From contig CAWFRG010000016.1 of NCBI GenBank assembly GCA_963818205.1, positions 124,001 through 188,000 of the forward strand: a stretch of DNA of 64,000 nt, in the 5' to 3' direction. This DNA comes from CAVVYV01 sp963818205. Its GTDB lineage: Bacteria > Actinomycetota > Thermoleophilia > Solirubrobacterales > 70-9. The position numbers and the translations under genes were made by a program. Shown here piece by piece: positions 52,898 to 61,519 of this stretch; the first letter of the stretch is position 1; each line of letters starts with the position of its first letter. The notes under the pieces are model-generated. The model ran no database searches. It saw nothing but the letters and a program-made list of their open reading frames with translations, and was not told the DNA's origin.

Positions 52898-53674
52898 ATG
52901 TCGTTCGGTAGTAGTACGGTGTTCGAGCATGCTGACGAGAAGCCGACACTCCCCCCGCCCCCGTGGCAGCGGGTCCCGGAACGCGCGAGAGGCAGGCGCC
53001 GCGACCCACTGACCCGCGAGGCGATCGTGGCGGCGGCGATCAAGGTGCTCGACGCCGGGGGGCTCGACGGATTCAGCATGCGCCGCGTCGCGGAGGTGCT
53101 CGACACGGGTGCCGCCTCGCTCTACTGGCACGTGGGCTCGAAGGACGGTCTCCTCGACCTGGTCATGGACGAGGTGATCGGGGAGCAGGTCGGGGAGATT
53201 CCCGACCCGGAGCCGGAGCGCTGGCAGGAGCAGCTCCGGGAGGTCGCCCGCAAGATGCGCGAGACGATCCTCCGCCACCCCGACATCGTCCGGATCTCGA
53301 TCGGCCGGATCCCAATGGGGCCGAACGCCCTGCGCTTCAACGAACGGGTGCTGGCGATCCTTCGCGCCGGCGGCGTCCCCGACGAGCTCGCCGTACAGAG
53401 CTTCCTGCTGATGCTCTCGGTGGTCAACGGGTTCACGATGGATGAGACGGGTTACGTCGAGGAGCCCGCGGAGACCGCCCCGCCGATGGACCAGGCGGCC
53501 GAGATGGTCCGGGGCTATCTCGGCTCCCTCCCGCCGGAGCAGTTTCCGAACGTGATCGAGGTCGCCGACCACTTCGCGATCACCGATCAGGACGCTCGCT
53601 TCGAGCTGCTGCTCGACCTGTTCGTCGACGGGCTCGCGGCGCGAGCGGAGGCCGAGTCGAGCCAGGCCTCGTAG
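52898..53674 (+). CDS. TetR/AcrR-family repressor with TetR_C-type domain
   Basis: 258 aa, intact. REAIVAAAIKVLDAGGLDGF and SMRRVAEVLDTGAASLYWHV-GSKDGLLDLVMDEV is the HTH of the TetR class (tetracycline-repressor C-terminal type), followed by a long helical ligand domain (EQLREVARKMRETILRHPDI, FLLMLSVVNGFTMDE). It should repress the divergent MFS pump and itself through 52850-52873 and release on drug binding. Confidence 0.92.
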   Translation: MSFGSSTVFEHADEKPTLPPPPWQRVPERARGRRRDPLTREAIVAAAIKVLDAGGLDGFSMRRVAEVLDTGAASLYWHVGSKDGLLDLVMDEVIGEQVGEIPDPEPERWQEQLREVARKMRETILRHPDIVRISIGRIPMGPNALRFNERVLAILRAGGVPDELAVQSFLLMLSVVNGFTMDETGYVEEPAETAPPMDQAAEMVRGYLGSLPPEQFPNVIEVADHFAITDQDARFELLLDLFVDGLAARAEAESSQAS

Positions 53675-53874
53675 ATCGGGCCTGCGAGCACCGCGTCGGG
53701 TCCTGGCACGGGCGAAATGGACAGCTCACCCAGGTTGCTGGAGCGGGCCGTGACCATCGAGAGGGCAGTTACTGGCGCACGGTCAGCGCGCTCGCGCTAG
53801 GGGTCTCGAACTTATCGATGAGCTTTGGGCGCATCGAACGTCTGTAGATCCAACATCAACCGAAAGGAAGACCA

Positions 53875-54727
53875 ATGACACCCGACACCAAGACAAAGCC
53901 CACACTGGTCCTGGGAGGCACCGGCAAGACCGGCCGCCGAGTGGCGGAGCGGCTCATGGCGCGCGACATCCCGGTGCGGCTCGGCTCGCGCTCTGGCGAG
54001 CCGCCGTTCGACTGGGAGGTCCGCTCGACCTGGGCGCCCGCGCTCGAGGGCGTCGGCGCCGTGTACATCTCCTACTACCCGGACATCGCGATCCCGGGCG
54101 CGGGGGAGAAAAGCGCGCGCCTTCGCGGAGCTCGCCCTGGAGAGGGGGGTCCGCAGGATGGCGCTGCTTTCCGGCCGCGGCGAGCCGATCGCCGAGCAGG
54201 CCGAGGAGGCGGTGCGCGACACCGGCGCCGACCTGACCATCCTGCGCTCGACGTGGTTCATGCAGAACTTCTCGGAGGACTACATGCTCGACCACGTGCT
54301 GAGCGGAGACATCCGGCTCCCGGCGGGCGAGGTGCCGACGCCGTTCCTCGACATCGACGACGTCGCCGACATCGCCGTCGAGGCGCTGACGGACGACCGC
54401 CATATCGGCGAGCTTTACGAGTTGACCGGCCCACGATCGCTGACCTTCGCGGAGGCTGCTGCGGAGATCGGCGAGGCCGCGGGTCGCGAGATCCACTACA
54501 CGCCGGTCACTCTCGAGCAGCACGAGGCCGAGCTTGCCGAGCACGGCGTCGCGCCCGACGTGATCGAGCTGCTGACCTACCTGTTCAAGGAGGTCGTCGA
54601 CGGCCGCAACGCCGACACGACGGACGGCGTCCAGCGCGCCCTGGGTCGGGAGCCGCGGGACTTCCGTGACTACGCCCGCGATGCCGCCGCCACGGGTGTC
54701 TGGAACACGTCGGCGGTGAGCGCCTGA
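53875..54727 (+). CDS. NmrA-like NAD(P)-binding protein (one frameshift)
   Basis: PTLVLGGTGKTGRRVAERLM is the GxxGxxG Rossmann start; AVYISYYPDIAIPG follows, then a shift in AAAA at about 54115 into AFAELALERGVRRMALLSGR, ILRSTWFMQNFSEDYML and LTDDRHIGELYELTGPRSLT. This is the NmrA/QOR2-type atypical SDR group: quinone reductase or NADPH sensor. ATG 53875 with AAGGAAG upstream. The 200 bp before it shows nothing else. Confidence 0.85.
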
Positions 54728-54890
54728 GGCGCGGGACTGTGACCCACCGGGATCGCTACGCACCGGGGTGGACGGCGACGAACCATCTGGACGTCGCCGA
54801 GCCACTTGGCGCCCCTGCGACATTTCCAATTGCCCTCAATGTTGACTGAACGTCAAGCGGCAGCCCCGCGCCCCCGCCCGAGACGAGTCG

Positions 54891-55022
54891 AGGAACGGTG
54901 ACGCGGTCTTCAGGGATGCGCTCCGCAAGTTGGAGCACGCGGCCTCGTTCAGGCCGATTGACCCCGAGGCGCTCGAGCGTCTGAAACACCCGAAGGCGAT
55001 CCTTCAGGTCTCGGTACCCGCG
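54891..55022 (+). pseudogene. Glutamate dehydrogenase N-terminal fragment
   Basis: In-frame text FRDALRKLEHAASFRPIDPE, ALERLKHPKAILQVSVPARL is like the N-terminus of Glu/Leu dehydrogenases (LKxPKxxLxVSVPVRMDDG), after which similarity stops. No start codon is evident and the catalytic and NAD domains are absent. It lies in the 412-bp gap between the NmrA-like and cyclase genes; no other feature was found there. Confidence 0.55.
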
Positions 55023-55139
55023 AGACTGGTGGAAACGCGACCCCTCAGCTCCGGCGTCGTCATCCTCAGCTACGAGCCGGCCAGGTACAGTCGCCAGCCT
55101 GGTCGCGCGGATGAGGGTCGTAGAGTCCGGGCAAGACCC

Positions 55140-56134
55140 ATGGCCGACGGATCCGACGCTCCGAATGATCGCGACGAAGTGGAGCGGCTTGTCCGACTGG
55201 GGCCCAGGGAGCTCACCTGGCCGGAGGTCTGCTCGCGGGCCGGGGTGGAACCCGAGGTGGCCGACGTCCTCTGGCGCGCGCTCGGCTTCCCCGATGTGTC
55301 GCCGGACGAGCGCGCATACACCGACGAGGACGTCAGGGCACTCGCGATCGCGGCCGAGGGAATCGACCCAGCTCCGGGGCGATCGCCGCGAGGCCGCGCT
55401 CGAGGCGATCGTGCGCGAGGCACGGATGGTCAGCGCTCACCTCACCCGGGTCGCGGAGATCGAGGTCGAGGCGATGGCGGAGATGCGCGCCCTCGGTTTG
55501 CGCGAGCGGCTGCTCGACGGTGCGCTCGAGCGCGGCCTCGAGCGCTCGGACATGGCCTGGCTCCTGCTCTACGGGTTGCGGCGCCGCCTGGACGAGGCGC
55601 TCCGTCGTCGCCTGACGATCGAGGCCGGCAGTCATCCGACCCTGGCGGTCGGCTTCGTCGACCTGGTCGGCTTCACGCGCGTCAGCGGCTCCCTGCAGGA
55701 CGACGAGTTCGCGCGCTCTGCTCAGTCGGTTTGAGTCGCTGGCGTCCGACATCGTCACGGAGGCCGGCGGCAGGGTGGTGAAGCTGATCGGCGACGAGGC
55801 GATGTTCGTCGCCCCCGCTGCGGAGGGGGCGGCCCGAGCCGCGCTGGAGCTGGTGGCCGCCTGCGAGGCCAACGGTCTTCCGGCGGCGCGGGCCGGTCTG
55901 GCGGTCGGCCCCGTGCTGGCGCGGGGAGGCGACTACTTCGGCCGTGCCGTCAACCTGGCGAGCCGGCTGGTGGACGCGGCGCCGCCCGGCGGCGTGATTG
56001 CCGACGAGCAGCTCGCCGATGCGATCCGCCAGGACCCGACCTTCGCGGCCGAGTCAGAGGGACGCCAGCCGATCAGGGGGTTGGGGGATGTCGAGGTGTG
56101 GCGCCTGCACTCCGCGTCGGGCGTGCAGCGCTAG
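55140..56134 (+). CDS. Rv1264-type adenylate cyclase with N-terminal regulatory domain (two frameshifts)
   Basis: ATG 55140. VERLVRLGPRELTWPEVCSR and AGVEPEVADVLWRALGFPDV, YTDEDVRALAIAAEGI match the pH-sensing regulatory domain of Rv1264-like cyclases; a helical linker follows (IVREARMVSAHLTRVAEIEV). The cyclase has GFVDLVGFTRVSGSL, VVKLIGDEAMFVAP (Lys and Asp) and YFGRAVNLASRLVDAA (Asn, Arg), all catalytic residues in place. Shifts near 55370 and 55715; removing one C at the first gives DQLRGDRREAALEAI. Makes cAMP in the cytosol. Confidence 0.88.
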
Positions 56135-56204
56135 CACCGGCCTGGACAGGCTCGGTATCCGGCCGCTCCAGCCTGGATCACGCGGATCGCGCCGGGGCGG
56201 TCCC

Positions 56205-56571
56205 CTACGGCTGGCCCAGCGCTTCGAGAACGTCCATCCTGACGACCAGTCCATCCTCGAGGCGATAGCGGTGGCGAACGCGGGAGTCGGAGATGAGCTC
56301 TCCGGTGCGCGCGTCGTGGACCACCTGGTGGACCTCGACCGTGATGCTGCCGTCGGGCTCCATCGGTGAAGCCTTCAGGCTCAACCTTGCTCGAGATCGC
56401 GGCGAACTGCCTGTTCCAATAGTCGCGGACCGCCGCGTGGCCGACGACCCGCCCGCCCTCCCAGGCGTTGGGCCAGTCGACCTCGGGGTGCATCAGCTCG
56501 ACGGCGGCCTCGATGTCGCGGGCGTTGAAAGCGCGGTAGGCGGATCGCAAGGTTTCCTCCGCGTCTAGCAC
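56205..56571 (-). CDS. SnoaL-like protein (one frameshift)
   Basis: GTG 56571. LDAEETLRSAYRAFNARDIE, AAVELMHPEVDWPNAWEGGR and VRDYWNRQFAAISSKVEPE, then after a shift near 56370 MEPDGSITVEVHQVVHDART, GELISDSRVRHRYRLEDGLV and RMDVLEALGQP. Full NTF2-like fold of about 121 aa. Convergent with the cyclase gene. Function unknown. Confidence 0.8.
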
Positions 56572-56672
56572 GTGACCAACGTAGCGGGCGGGGAGTGATC
56601 CCTGGTTGCAACGTGCCGGCTGACTAGGCATCGTGAGCCAGCCGAAGCCGGCGGAAGCTAGCCTTGCCGCGA

Positions 56673-58055
56673 ATGCCGCAGACGCCGGAAAGGCCGCTCG
56701 ACCGCGACCGGCTCGCCACCCTCGTCGAGCGGGAGGAGCGGCGCTTCGTCGAGCGGCACCCGCGTTCGCAAGAGCTTTTTGAACGCGGCCGGCGAGCGCT
56801 GCTCGCCGGCGTGCCGATGCCGTGGATGACGCAGTGGGCGAGCCCCTATCCCGTGTTCGCCGAGAGCGCGGCGGGCGCCCGGTTCACCGATGTTGACGGC
56901 AACGACTACCTCGACCTCTGCCTCGGGGACACCGGGGCGATGACGGGCCACTCGCCGCCGGCGACCGCAGCGGCGGTGGCCGAGCGCGCCGCTCGCGGGA
57001 TCACGCTGATGCTGCCGACCGAGGACGCGAGCCGGGTTGGGGAGGAGCTCACCCGCCGCTTCGGCCTGCCGCGCTGGCAGTTCGCCCTAACGGCGACCGA
57101 CGCCAACCGCTTCGCGCTGCGCCTCGCGAGGGCGATTACCGCCCGGCCGAAGGTCCTGGTCTACGCCTGGTGCTACCACGGCACGGTCGACGAGAGCTTC
57201 GCGATCGAGGTCGAGGGCGAGACCCGCTCCCGCCCGGACAACATCGGCCCGCCCGTCGACCCGGCGCTGACGACGCGGGCGATCGAGTGGAACGACATCG
57301 CCGCCCTCGAGCGTGCCCTTGCGCCCGGCGACGTCGCCTGCGTGCTGGCGGAGCCGGCGATGACGAACGCCGGGATCGTTCTCCCCGAGGCCGGCTACCA
57401 CGAGGCGCTTCGCCGGCTCACGCGCGAGCACGGCACCCTACTCGTGATCGACGAGACCCACACCTTCTGCGCCGGGCCCGGCGGCTACACCGCCGCCGCG
57501 GGGCTGGAACCCGACCTGCTCACGATCGGCAAGGCGATCGCCGCTGGGATCCCCGCCGCGGCCTACGGTATGACCGAGGCGGTGGCCGAGCGGATCACCG
57601 GCCACCGCCGGATGCTGGAGACATCTGACGTCGGCGGGATCGGCGGGACGCTGGCGGGCAACGCGCTCTCCCTGGCGGCGACGCGCGCGACCCTCGAGAA
57701 GGTGCTCACCGACGCGGCCTTCGACCACATGATCGAGATCGCCGAGCGGTTCGCGGCCGGCGTGAACGACGTGATCGCCGCCCACGGCCTCCCCTGGCAG
57801 TCGACCCGGCTCGGGTGCCGGGTCGAGTACCACTTCCGGCCGACGCCGCCGCGCAACGGGTCCGAGGCGATGGCGGCGGACGACGCCATGCTCGGCCGCT
57901 ACATGCATCTCCACGCCCTGAACCAGGGGATCCTGCTGACGCCGTTCCACAACATGGCGCTGATGTGCCCGGCGACAACCGACGCCGACATCGACCGGCA
58001 CACGGCGGCGTTCGAGGAGGCGGTGGCGGCGCTGGCAGGCGCAACCGTGAGCTGA
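56673..58055 (+). CDS. Class III PLP aminotransferase (GSA-aminomutase-like)
   Basis: 460 aa, intact. TDVDGNDYLDLCLGDTGAMT, YAWCYHGTVDESF, LLVIDETHTFCAGPGGYTAA (PLP Asp) and LLTIGKAIAAGIPAAAYGMT (Schiff-base Lys) define class III; LETSDVGGIGGTLAGNALSL is the GTxxxNP-like block. Closest in pattern to glutamate-1-semialdehyde aminomutases and related aspartate-aminotransferase-family enzymes; the genuine heme enzyme is not claimed. ATG 56673 lies 8 nt after TAGCCT (56659-56664), so likely leaderless. Confidence 0.88.
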   Translation: MPQTPERPLDRDRLATLVEREERRFVERHPRSQELFERGRRALLAGVPMPWMTQWASPYPVFAESAAGARFTDVDGNDYLDLCLGDTGAMTGHSPPATAAAVAERAARGITLMLPTEDASRVGEELTRRFGLPRWQFALTATDANRFALRLARAITARPKVLVYAWCYHGTVDESFAIEVEGETRSRPDNIGPPVDPALTTRAIEWNDIAALERALAPGDVACVLAEPAMTNAGIVLPEAGYHEALRRLTREHGTLLVIDETHTFCAGPGGYTAAAGLEPDLLTIGKAIAAGIPAAAYGMTEAVAERITGHRRMLETSDVGGIGGTLAGNALSLAATRATLEKVLTDAAFDHMIEIAERFAAGVNDVIAAHGLPWQSTRLGCRVEYHFRPTPPRNGSEAMAADDAMLGRYMHLHALNQGILLTPFHNMALMCPATTDADIDRHTAAFEEAVAALAGATVS

Positions 58056-58122
58056 CGCGAATCAGCCGGACCGCCATCTGCGCCGCCAGCCTACTCGGCG
58101 ATCACGATCCTTTCGGCTGGTG

Positions 58123-58678
58123 CTAGCGGGCAGCGGGCTCGTAGTAGAGGAGGAGGTTCCCGGAGTTGAAGGCCCTGGTCTTGAGCAGCTTCAGGCTGAT
58201 CCTCTCCTCTGCGTTCCTGAATAGCGGATTTGCCGGCGCCGAGGATGACCGGGTTCACCATGATCCGCAATTCGTCGACCAGGCCCATCGGCAGGAGGCT
58301 CACCGTCAGATCGGAGCTGCCGAATATCGCGATGTCCTTGCCTGGCTGTTGCCTGAGCTTCGCGAGCTCGTCCGGGGCGGTGATCAGCCGGGTATTTGCC
58401 CACTCCGCCTTGTCGAGCGTTCGCGAGACGACGATCTTCGAAATGCTGTTCATCCTCGCCGCGATCCTCGGGTCTTCCTCCTCCGCCGCTGACGTAGGCC
58501 AGAACGCCGCCATCCCCTCGTAGGTGACGCGCCCGAATACCAGCGTGTCGACCTCATCGAGCTGCTCCACCGAGAACTCGTCGAACTCCTCATCGATGTT
58601 CCAGAAGTCGAACTCCTGATTCGGGCCTTCGTAATACCCGTCGACGGTCGCCATCATGAACGAGAAGATCCTCCTCAT
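58123..58678 (-). CDS. RibD-C/dihydrofolate-reductase-like protein (one frameshift)
   Basis: MRRIFSFMMATVDGYYEGPN, DTLVFGRVTYEGMAAFWPTS, NSISKIVVSRTLDKAEWANT and IAIFGSSDLTVSLLPMGLVD, ELRIMVNPVILGAGKS are the DHFR/RibD_C family. At about 58222 the frame shifts; removing one base gives AFRNAEERISLKLLKTRAFN and SGNLLLYYEPAAR. NADPH-dependent reductase of unknown substrate. About 185 aa. Confidence 0.88.
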
Positions 58679-58717
58679 CGAAACTCCTTCGAGTCCCTCA
58701 GCCGGGCGGCCCCCAAG

Positions 58718-59482
58718 CTACTGGGCCGTGAAGCCCCCGTCGAGGACAAGCGTCGTTCCGGTGCAGAAGCGGGCCTCGTCGGAGCACAGGTACATCGCCG
58801 CCGCAACCAGCTCCTCGGGGCGACCCATGCGCCCCACCGGAAACGCCTGCAGGAGTGCTTCCTTCGGCACCTTCTGCTCATCGAGGTAGCGCCAGATCAT
58901 GCTGCCGGGGATGTCGATCGCGGCGAAGGCGAGGGCATTGACGCTGATGTCGTCCTTGCCGACCTCGATCGCGGCCGCCTTCGTGAGGCCGTTGACGCCG
59001 CCCTTGGTCGCCGCGTAGAGCCCGTTCGCCGGAGCGGCCGTGATGCTGCTGGTGACCGAGGACATGTTGAGGATGGCGCCGCCGCCGCCCGTGCGCATCG
59101 CGTTTATCTCGTGCTTGAGGCAGAAGAAGAGGCCCTTGAGATCCGTCGCAATCAGCTCGTCGAAGGCGCTCTCGGTCGCCTCCGCGATCTCGCCCAGCTC
59201 TTCGGTGCCGGCGTTGTTGATCGCGCAACTGAGGCGGCCATGCGCATCGACCGTGCCGGCGACGAGCGCCTCCACCTCCTCCTCGCGGGACACATCGGCC
59301 GGCGAGAAGTCAATCCGACCCCCGGCCGCCCGTATCTTCTCCGCGGCCGCCTCGCCTGCGGCGGCGTCGCGGTCGCAGCCCACGACCGTCGCCCCAGCGT
59401 TCGCGAAGGCCTCGGCCAGCACTGCCCCGCAGCCGCGGGCGGTCCCGGTTATCAGGACCACCTTGTCGGCGAAGGCCGGCAC
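58718..59482 (-). CDS. Classical short-chain dehydrogenase/reductase
   Basis: 254 aa, intact. LITGTARGCGAVLAEAFANA (TGxxxGxG), NNAG (INNAGTEELGE), Ser in NMSSVTSSIT and YAATKGGVNGL (YxxxK), all in place. Asp after the second strand (GCDRDAAAG) favours NAD(H). Oxidises or reduces an alcohol/ketone. GTG 59482 with TAGAGT 6 nt upstream (59489-59494), so likely leaderless. Confidence 0.93.
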   Translation of the reverse strand: MPAFADKVVLITGTARGCGAVLAEAFANAGATVVGCDRDAAAGEAAAEKIRAAGGRIDFSPADVSREEEVEALVAGTVDAHGRLSCAINNAGTEELGEIAEATESAFDELIATDLKGLFFCLKHEINAMRTGGGGAILNMSSVTSSITAAPANGLYAATKGGVNGLTKAAAIEVGKDDISVNALAFAAIDIPGSMIWRYLDEQKVPKEALLQAFPVGRMGRPEELVAAAMYLCSDEARFCTGTTLVLDGGFTAQ

Positions 59483-59595
59483 CGGGCGACTCTATCGCCG
59501 GACCGCGATCGCGTCGAGTATTAACTCCCGACAGTAGGCATTGACCAACCCCGGAAAGGACCGCAGGGTGGACGCCGGCCGCGGATGCCGCTAGC

Positions 59596-60021
59596 TCAGC
59601 GAGCGTCGGAGACGGCGCGCTCGGACTGCTGGGCGGTGACAACCGTGACAGGGAGGCCGAGCGCCTCCACGCGGTGGGGGAGGTCGCGGCGGAGCCAGCG
59701 CGAGACGCGCGCCGGAAGGGTGGAGATGATGATCTCGTCGAACCCGCCTCGCTCGACCGCCTGCTGCACGGCGACGAAGGGATCGTTGTCGCCGACGGTC
59801 CCTTCGACGTGGCCGCCGGCGGCCTCGCGGAGCAGCGGGATGGCCAGCTCGAGTGTGGCCGCGGCCGCCTCGGTTTCCGGGTCCCAGTAGGGACGCGGCA
59901 CCATCAGCGTGAACGTGCAGGGAGACCGGCGGGCGCGGGCACGGACCTCGTCGAGCAGCCTCGGTGTCGCCGCGGTCTGGTGAGCCACGACCAGGACGCG
60001 CGTAGGCGCTGGGGACGTCAT
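59596..60021 (-). CDS. Universal-stress-like (HUP fold) small protein
   Basis: 141 aa. TRVLVVAHQTAATPRLLDEV, FTLMVPRPYWDPETEAAAAT, GGFDEIIISTLPARVSRWLR and RDLPHRVEALGLPVTVVTA are the pattern of Usp-like proteins seen widely in actinobacteria: (I/V)I(I/V)STLP....W.R.DLP.R......PV. ATP binding is uncertain. Intact. Probably a stress protein. Confidence 0.75.
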   Translation of the reverse strand: MTSPAPTRVLVVAHQTAATPRLLDEVRARARRSPCTFTLMVPRPYWDPETEAAAATLELAIPLLREAAGGHVEGTVGDNDPFVAVQQAVERGGFDEIIISTLPARVSRWLRRDLPHRVEALGLPVTVVTAQQSERAVSDAR

Positions 60022-60141
60022 CCCGGTGCTGATTGTCGCATCGCCCGCCGCCGGCGGCCAAACACGCGTCAGCGGAGATGCTCCTCGCCGCGGGTAAGGA
60101 GAAGCGGTATCTCAGGTGATCCTCTGACGTAGGATCGAGTG

Positions 60142-60795
60142 GTGGACTACCTCGCACCGGACTTCAGCTCTGCGGCGCTCGTCACGATCGACAGCCAGGT
60201 CGACACGCTTGACGGCCAGCCCCTGGAGATCCCGGGAACGTCTAAAGCCGTCACGAGGATCGCGGCGCTCGCGGCGACATTCCGGGACGTCGGCCGCCCG
60301 ATCGTCCACATCGTCCGCCTGTATCGGAAGGACGGGAGCAATGTCGACCTCTGCCGGCGCGCGGCCGTCGAGGCAGGGGCGGAGTGGCTTGCACCCGGAT
60401 CGCCCGGCTCGCAGTTGGCGCCCGGCCTCGTCCAGGACGACAATTTCGCCCTCGAGCCCGACGCGCTCATACGGGGTCGCCTCCAGCGAGTCGGGCCGCA
60501 TGAGGTCGTTATCTACAAGCCGCGCTGGGGGGCGTTCTACTCGACTCCGCTTGAGGACCACCTACGAGGGAGCGGGGTATCCACGATCGTGTTCTGCGGC
60601 TGCAACTTCCCGAACTGTCCGCGTACGTCGATCTATGAGGCCAGCGAGCGTGACTTCCGGGTTGTCCTTGCCGAGGACGCGGTCTCAGGTCTCTACGAGA
60701 AGGGCCGGGAGGAGCTCAACAACATCGGCGTGCGGCTGATGTCGACAGGTGAGCTCCTCGACGCTGCCGCGCCGACCGCTGCGGCTAAGACGTAG
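60142..60795 (+). CDS. Isochorismatase-family cysteine hydrolase
   Basis: 218 aa. Triad: Asp in ALVTIDSQVDTLDG, Lys in VVIYKPRWGAFYST, Cys in CGCNFPNCPRTSIYEASERD. Family enzymes cleave isochorismate, nicotinamide or N-carbamoyl compounds; the substrate here is unknown. GTG 60142 is 6 nt after TAGGAT (60130-60135), so likely leaderless. Intact. Confidence 0.9.
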   Translation: MDYLAPDFSSAALVTIDSQVDTLDGQPLEIPGTSKAVTRIAALAATFRDVGRPIVHIVRLYRKDGSNVDLCRRAAVEAGAEWLAPGSPGSQLAPGLVQDDNFALEPDALIRGRLQRVGPHEVVIYKPRWGAFYSTPLEDHLRGSGVSTIVFCGCNFPNCPRTSIYEASERDFRVVLAEDAVSGLYEKGREELNNIGVRLMSTGELLDAAAPTAAAKT

Positions 60796-60899
60796 CGCTC
60801 GACTGCCTCCTCGCGCGAGAAGGAGGAGCAGGACGCGACCCGGATTCCCATCGCCCTCGCCGGACGAGCTCGGTATCCGGTCGCTCTAACCTGGATCGG

Positions 60900-61472
60900 A
60901 TGAGAGAGATCCTCACCCCACCGCTCCGGGCGGCGGCCCTGACCGCCTTCATCGCCGGGCTCGCGCTGTTCCTCCTCAACCCGCCGTCGCTCGGCGGGCT
61001 GGAGAACCTGCTGATGATCCTGGGCGGCGCCGTCGCGATCGCGCTCGTCACCGCCTGGTTGACGGTGGTGATGATCGGCAAGGAGACCCCGGAGCCCGAG
61101 TTCCGGCGGCTGGTCGACCGCAGCGAGGCGCTCGCCTCGCTGCCGCCTCCCGAGCGGCCGCCGAGCGAGTTCGACGAGCTGGTGATGGAGGCGCTCGACG
61201 ACCTCCCGGCGGAGTTCCGCGAGCTGCTCGAGCACACGCCGGTGGTCGTCTCCAACCTCGGCCACGAGCACCGCGCCTACGGCCACTACATCGGCGGCAC
61301 CGTCGCCCGCGACATCTACCCGGACCGGATCGTCATCTACCAGGACACCCTGGAGCGCGACTTCGGCCACGACCCCGCCCTCCTGCGGGCGCAGGTCGAG
61401 CGAACCGTCCGCCACGAGATCGCCCACCATCTCGGCTGGGGCGAGCGCGGCGTCCGCGGCCTCGGGCTCTGA
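60900..61472 (+). CDS. Membrane-anchored zincin-like metallopeptidase
   Basis: 190 aa, intact. Two N-terminal helices (AAALTAFIAGLALFLLN, LILGGAVAIALVTAWLTV-like) precede FDELVMEALDDLPAEFRELL and VERTVRHEIAHHLGWGERGV, which is the HExxH plus downstream acid of the DUF1025/zincin_1 group. It may process membrane or cytosolic peptides. ATG 60900 is 7 nt after TAACCT (60887-60892), within a sequence repeated at 56151. Confidence 0.88.
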   Translation: MREILTPPLRAAALTAFIAGLALFLLNPPSLGGLENLLMILGGAVAIALVTAWLTVVMIGKETPEPEFRRLVDRSEALASLPPPERPPSEFDELVMEALDDLPAEFRELLEHTPVVVSNLGHEHRAYGHYIGGTVARDIYPDRIVIYQDTLERDFGHDPALLRAQVERTVRHEIAHHLGWGERGVRGLGL

Positions 61473-61519
61473 GCACGACGCGATCCCGCAACCCGCCGGT
61501 GGTGTGAGAGATTGGGCCG

